Assembly: GCF_019703515.2 (NCBI RefSeq) | Contig: NC_059362.1 | Location: 24,488,826-24,552,825, forward strand | DNA length: 64,000 bases | Reading direction: 5' to 3' | Origin: Myxocyprinus asiaticus | Lineage: Eukaryota; Chordata; Actinopteri; Cypriniformes; Catostomidae | Part shown: piece after piece, positions 58,997 to 64,000 of the stretch | Numbering within the stretch: the stretch's first letter is position 1 | Layout of the letters: each line of letters starts with the position of its first letter | Translations under genes and position numbers: made by a program | The notes under the pieces: model-generated | Database searches by the model: none | The model's input: only the letters and a program-made list of their open reading frames with translations | Told to the model about the DNA's origin: nothing

Positions 58997-59528
58997 TAGT
59001 GATTGGTTGTTCATGAACGATTCGTCATTTTTAATGAATCTTTTGTGACTCGAAAGAATGAGTAGTCTCGGAGTGATTCGTTCATTTTCGTGTTGACCGC
59101 TCATGTGCATTGCGCAACCTCTGTTCGTTTGTTACGTGAAAACTGCATAGGTGCTGTACAGGAAACAGAAATGAAAAGTTCACCTTTCAACAATTTTGGT
59201 CCGAGTCGTTCGTTTTTTTGTCACGTAACAGCCGTATATGCTATGCAGTGACAAAAGAACGAATGACACGGACAAGAAGTTTCCAGAAGTGAACTAATCA
59301 TTTCTGTTTCTCATAATTTGTCCTCGGCTGCGTTATCAATTTTTCCTTATTGGGATTATAATCAAAGTTTACAGTAGATGCGCTGGGGGGGATTTGGCTA
59401 TTGAAAATGCAATATTTTAATTTAATTATGCTCAAATGAATGAAATGACTTGAATAAATATTCATTCATTTTGCTGAACGAGACTCAAAGATCCAAGTCA
59501 GTAAAATGATCTGATCTTCCCATCACTA
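58997..59528. mobile_element. hAT-type MITE, 532 bp
   Basis: The ends tagtgattgg and, complemented, tagtgatggg are inverted. The 8-bp flanks ctgcctac (58989-58996) and ctgactac (59529-59536) match at 7 of 8 positions. Both arms carry aatgaat/attcatt and tcgttc words. No transposase. Confidence 0.75.
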
Positions 59529-60329
59529 CTGACTACACGTCATGATGTAATTTGCTTACTCTGTTAATGTATCTACAAAAATGTATCCAAAATCGGACAT
59601 TCAAAAGGAAATAGTTTTTTTTTTACAGAAGAAATGTGAGCCATACCTTTCAACTTGGCTATAGGTGAATATTTGTATAATTTTCATGTAAACACGGTCC
59701 AAAATTAACACTTGGCACACGCCAAATTCGAGTGAAAAATTGATTTTGGCGAGGAAAATAAAACTGAAATATTCACCAGCTGGTTGGTTACATTATTACT
59801 GCATAATTACATAATTTTCATTAAACTGTGAACAACAATCAGATGCTTAAAGTGACATGCACAATTAAATCAAACTGTCAACATCTGCCTCATTCATCTA
59901 CTGTTTAAACATATTTTACTTCAGTGCAAAATTTACCATCATATGTTTATCTATAATGCCTAAATGTTTAGTTTTTTTTTTTTTTTTTTTTCCAGAACTC
60001 CATGAGATTCATGTGAAATTTTCCTCATTAAGCCACAAAGAATGTGAGGAACAATATCACCTGTCATTGCACTCAGATGCCATTGTCTATTGAAAGAGAC
60101 AGTACCGATTTAGCATTGTTCTGCGTATCAGTGTAAATCACTGTAAATAGAACAATTTATGCATGTAGACTATAAACATGTAACAAATATATATGAAAAA
60201 TAATATATGAAGTTTTACATTTTTAAATGTATTGATGGAAAATAATGAACCATTTTCTTTTTTCAAGATCTAAAATGCAACCAATATGATGAACTAACAA
60301 AGTGTGAAGTCCCATGCTGCTTCAAATGC
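59529..60329. other. Spacer
   Basis: T-run at about 59972-59992. Nothing else seen. Confidence 0.5.
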
Positions 60330-60808
60330 TCAATCATTATTCCTGTCTCAAAGAAACCAAAAATCTGACGTTTGTGGTCATGAAATCATTTGAGAGACTG
60401 GTGTTGGCCCACCTGAAAAACATCACTGGACCCTTTCTAGATCCCCTTCAATTTGCTTATTGAGCAAACAGGTCTGTGGGTGATGCAGTCAACATGGGAC
60501 TGCATCATATCCTGCAACATCTAGACAGAATAGGGACATATGCAAGGACCCTTTCTGTTGGCTTCAGTTCGGCTTTCAACACCATCACAACTATACTCCA
60601 AAATAAATTACATCAACTCTCTGTTCCCATGTCTATCTGTCAGTGGATTACCAGCTTTCTGACGGACAGGCAGCAGCTTGTGAGACAGGGGAAACTCACT
60701 TCCAGCACCTGTACAATCAGCACTGGTGCCCCCCAGGGATGTGTGCTTTCCCCACTACTCTTCTCCCTCTACACCAATGACTGCATCACCAAGGACCACT
60801 CTAAATGA
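60330..60808 (+). pseudogene. LINE reverse-transcriptase fragment, distinct from the L2 copy
   Basis: A frame-broken stretch gives KSFERLVLAHLKNITG-like sequence, then the open frame 60476-60808. That frame has VNMGLHHILQHLDRIGTY, VGFSSAFNTI (motif A), VPMSICQWITSFLTDRQQL and ISTGAPQGCVLSPLLFSLY (motif B). Motif A reads GFSSAFNTI, where the family has Asp at the first position, so a catalytic metal ligand is lost. Motif C and everything beyond are missing. It belongs to a jockey-group (CR1/Rex1-like) LINE, but the exact clade cannot be named by eye. Confidence 0.7.
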
Positions 60809-60927
60809 CATTCACTGAATTATAAGGGGGAAAACTTTCTTTTTTTATTAAGTTTAATTCAGTAAAAAATTCACTGTTGTAATCGAAATGCTATTGTAAT
60901 CGAGTTTTTGTCTTGTTTTCCATTTTT

Positions 60928-61130
60928 AAAATATCTAAAAATCCTTAAAACAAGATACTTTTACTTGAAGCAACATAATAGATATTTAGACTTGCTTTCA
61001 AGTGTATTTTGTATGTAAGTGTACTCATACAAGATCTATTCTCTAAAAGCAAGTCTAAATATCTAATATGTTGCTTCAAGTAAATGTATCTTGTTTTATG
61101 TAGGCTATTTTTAGATATTTTAAAATATTT
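60928..61130. repeat. Inverted repeat (MITE-like)
   Basis: The arms near 60928-61010 and 61045-61128 are approximate complements: aaaacaagatacttttactt against aagtaaatgtatcttgtttt, and agatatttagacttgctttc against agcaagtctaaatatct. Short non-autonomous element or foldback. Confidence 0.65.
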
Positions 61131-61379
61131 AAATATAAAATATTGTATTCAACATTCTCCAGTAAATATTTTCCTCTGCAGTATCGCTCCTAATGTAAAT
61201 GTACGTTGTTTTAAAGGAGTTTTAGATTTTATTTTTGAAAAACAAGCCAAAACAAACTTATTTTGTTCCAGTGTATAATAGGCTAAGACTACACTCTCTC
61301 ACATTTATGTTCACTTCAATCCATCTTTAACTCACAAAACAAACTCTCTCTTCTTAATAGAGCTTCGTATTGCCAATTG

Positions 61380-61975
61380 TCTCTACAATGAGAAATGCAC
61401 AGTGACACATAGGCTATATTATGATTCAATACGTTGCAAGCCATCAAGTTATAATCTAGCTGCAGCAAATGCGCACGAGGGATGAGCGTCCTTGCGCCAG
61501 AGTGTGCCTTAGCCAGGTGCAGTTTCAGTCTCTCCCCCCCTTAGATCGGGACACTTCGCAACTCATAGAAGCAGGGCTGACCGCACGGAGAAATGCAGCT
61601 TTTTGAGTTTATGACCCACTTCCTTATTATTTGAACTTTAGTATGGGATGCATTAAAGATATAACACCAGGTTGTTTGCTTTTTAGATGCTCTGACATGC
61701 AGGTTTTGCCTAAGTGGAATGCCAGATCCAGCTCTGCTTTATTTCATGATGACATTATAATTCCCTCATACTTTGCAAACTATATCACCTGCAGCTGTTT
61801 GGAGTGTGTCTGGGCTGTGAGCTGTGTTTTCTTCCTCAGTCAGGCGCGAGCTGCGGCGCTCCTTTCATGCGTCATCATTAGAGTTTCATATGATCTCATG
61901 TTACGTTAAATGAGATCAAATTACTATTTGACAATGAAAATTTCGATAATGTTGACTAATCGTTCAGCCCTAAAG
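61380..61975. mobile_element. Probable hAT-type MITE, one end visible
   Basis: The right end tgactaatcgttcagcccta matches the common fish taggggctg(a/c)acgatt-type terminus. The interior has GC-rich sequence (cgcacgagggatgagcg). The left end is not found, so the extent is a guess. Confidence 0.35.
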
Positions 61976-62071
61976 TTAAGACTTTCTAAAACTACCTGAG
62001 AGCAGAAATGTCTCTGGATAGACTAAACAACCTGGCACTCTTCTAATTTCAGAAATGTTATTGTGTGTGTG

Positions 62072-63507
62072 TCCGCAAAAAAAGAAACATCCTCTCACTT
62101 TCAACTGCTTTATTTTAAGCAAAACTTAACGTGTAAATATTTGTATGAACAAAGATTCAACAACTAAGACATAAACTGGACAAGTTTCACAGACATGTGA
62201 CTAACAGAAATGGAATAATGTGTTCCTGAACAAAGGGAGGTGGTGGGTTCAAAATCAAAAGTAACAGTATCTGGTGTGGCCACCAGCTGCATGAAGTACT
62301 GCAGTGCGTCTCCTCCTCATGGACTGCACCAGATTTGCCAGTTCTTGCTGTGAGATGTTACCCCACTCTTCCACCAAGGCACTTGCAAGTTCCCAGACAT
62401 TTCTGGGGGGAATGGCCCTAGCCCTCACCCTCCGATCCAACAGGTCCCAGAAGTGCTCAATGGGATTGAGATCCGGGCTCTTCGCTGGCCATGGCAGAAC
62501 ACTGACATTCCTGTCTTGCAGGCTGGTGGCATTGTCATGCTGGAGGTTCATGTCAGGATGAGCCTGCAGGAAGGGTACCACATGAGGGAGGAGGATTCTT
62601 CCCTGTAACGCACAGCGTTGAGATTGCCTGCAGTGACAACACGCTCAGTCCGATGATGCTGTGACACACCGCCCCAGACCATGACGAACCCTCCACCTCC
62701 AAATTGATCCCGCTCCAGAGTTCAGGCATCTGTGTAACGCTCATTCCTTCGACGATAAACACGAGTCCGACCATCACCCCTGGTGAGACAAAACTGTGAC
62801 TCATCATTGAAGAGCACTTTTTGCCAGTCCTGTCTGGTCCAGTGAAGGTGGGTTTGTGCCCATAGGCGACGTTGTTGCCTGTGATGTCTGGTAAGGACCT
62901 GCCTTACAACAGGCCTACAAGCCCTCAGTCCAGCCTCTCTCAGCCTATTGCGGACAGTCTGAGCACTGATGGAGGGATTGTGCATTCCTGGTGTAACTCG
63001 GGCAGTTGTTGTTGTCATCCTGTACCTGTCCCGCAGGTGTGATATTCGGCTGTACCGATCCTGTGCAGGTGTTGTTACACGTGGTCTGCCACTGCGAGGA
63101 CTATCAGCAGTCCTTCCTGTCTCCCTGTAGTGCTGTCTTAGGCATCTCACAGTACGGACATTGCAATTTATTGCCCTGGCCACATCTGCAGTCCATGCAG
63201 CATGCCAAAGGCACATTCACACAGATGAGTAGGGATCCTGAGCATCTTTCTTTTGGTGTTTTTCAGAGTTAGTAGAAAGGTCTCTTTAGTGTCCTAAGTT
63301 TTTATAACTGTGACCTTAATTGCCTACCGTCTGTGAGCTGTTAGTGTCTTAACGACTGTTCCACAGGTGCATGTTCATTAATTGTTTATGGTTCATTGAA
63401 CAAGCATGGAAAACATTGTTTAAACACTTTACAGTAAAGTTATTTGGACTTTTACAAAATTATCTTTAAAATACAGTGTCCTGAAAACATTTCTTTTTTT
63501 GCTGAGT
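62072..63507 (-). mobile_element. Tc1-like transposon, decayed
   Basis: The right end ttctttttttgctgagtt and a worn left end (ccgcaaaaaaagaaac) are inverted repeats of a Tc1 family abundant in salmonids and many other fish. The transposase is on the minus strand, broken. A long (TA)n array begins right at the right end, as expected for TA-target insertion. Confidence 0.85.
62262..63238 (-). pseudogene. Tc1-like transposase pseudogene with shortened Asp-Glu spacing
   Basis: Three minus-strand frames cover it. From about 63238 the start is MLRIPTHLCECAFGML. After a shift, 62722-63216 has DVARAINCNVRTVRCLRQ (helix-turn-helix), SGRPRVTTPAQD and KVLFNDESQF (first Asp). Frame 62553-62807 has the central part. 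Frame 62255-62581 has FLQAHPDMNLQHDNATS (second Asp), VLPWPAKSPDLNPIEHFW (Glu) and AAGGHTRY at the end. The second Asp and Glu are 25 residues apart instead of 34; about nine codons (HTARSV...-type in relatives) are missing in frame after HDNATS. A separate shift and a stop after WPGQ break the N-terminus. Confidence 0.82.
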
Positions 63508-63509
63508 TT

Positions 63510-63534
63510 ATATATATATGTATATGTGTGTATA

Positions 63535-63633
<99 letters not shown>

Positions 63634-63645
63634 GTATATATATAA
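63510..63645. repeat. (TA)n/(TG)n microsatellite
   Basis: About 135 bp of TA units with TGTG and GTAT islands at both ends. Likely hypervariable; the apparent ORFs on both strands are repeat artefacts. Confidence 0.95.
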
Positions 63646-64000
63646 CATTACAGGCGTATAAAACATCATAATCTCTTTTGATAATCGTACACCTGAAACA
63701 CAAATGCTAGCGCTGCAGCATTGTTTGTAGTTGGGTTGCTAGGTGACATCTCTAATGAGAGTCAAACCCCTGCTAAGCTAACAGGAGCATTGCAGTTCCG
63801 AATATCGAGGAATTAAATGCATTTATGGTCAGAGATATCAAGTAGGAATATCCCACGTCCAACTTGAATGGAATGCAGCATAATTGTGTACCCTGATGAA
63901 ACAAAATTTATTGCAAGCAACGTTTAAATCGCAAATATTATTAGATAATATATCTGGAAAATATAGATCTCCTTGGTAGATTCATATGAAAAATCATAAT
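63646..64000. other. Spacer
   Basis: No feature seen. Confidence 0.5.

Noticed and set aside
63444..63703. Open frames on both strands
   Set aside because: They are translations of the (TA)n/(TG)n repeat.
1..64000. CRISPR arrays, bacterial operons or rRNA genes
   Set aside because: None seen; the window is eukaryotic, repeat-rich DNA.

Overview
This window looks like repeat-dominated intergenic DNA from a cypriniform (carp/sucker/loach-like) teleost. The evidence is eukaryotic AT-rich spacer with long (TA)n/(CA)n/(GT)n microsatellites, many Tc1/mariner families, hAT and Harbinger MITEs, an L2-type LINE with its characteristic 3' tail, tRNA-headed SINEs, and Gmr1-like Ty3/Gypsy fragments. 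The species cannot be fixed from the sequence. No intact host gene is visible. The only host-gene signal is a decayed two-exon fragment of a teleost SAMD3-like family at 1963-3312.

Layout. 1-13 kb: spacer, the SAMD3-like pseudogene, three long-armed foldback elements (2.2, 3.4 and 10.9 kb), a Tc1 fragment, a MITE at 7 kb, and a solo LTR (11274-11626) inside a foldback. 13-24 kb: a Harbinger MITE with TTA duplication, a second solo LTR (16640-16967), three decayed Tc1 copies and a SINE with a 12-bp target duplication. 24-29 kb: a Gmr1-like Gypsy fragment (primer site, gag start, integrase, start of reverse transcriptase) followed by a Tc1 copy carrying a template-switch hairpin, a Harbinger remnant and an L2-tailed SINE. 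31-39 kb: two more foldbacks, the second split by a Gypsy element with both LTRs (33507-35773), then an unassigned 1.3-kb block and two SINEs. 42-49 kb: two nearly complete Tc1 transposons (42153-43734 and 45326-46573) and two hAT-type MITEs. 49-56 kb: an L2 LINE pseudogene, a hAT/ZBED-like pseudogene and two SINEs. 56-64 kb: hAT MITEs, a second LINE reverse-transcriptase fragment and a Tc1 copy beside a (TA)n array.

The content reads as a layered record of insertions. LTR elements sit inside older foldbacks. A SINE and an L2 LINE share a 3' tail, as expected if the LINE machinery moved the SINE. The two Gypsy fragments, read together, give the order gag-protease, integrase, reverse transcriptase, RNase H, with integrase before reverse transcriptase. 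I found no wholly new system. The most notable items are the Gmr1-like pair with a SCAN-like Gag, the template-switch palindrome, an uninterrupted Tc1 transposase whose catalytic glutamate is aspartate, a young Tc1 copy with long terminal repeats, and the unassigned block at 35871-37215.
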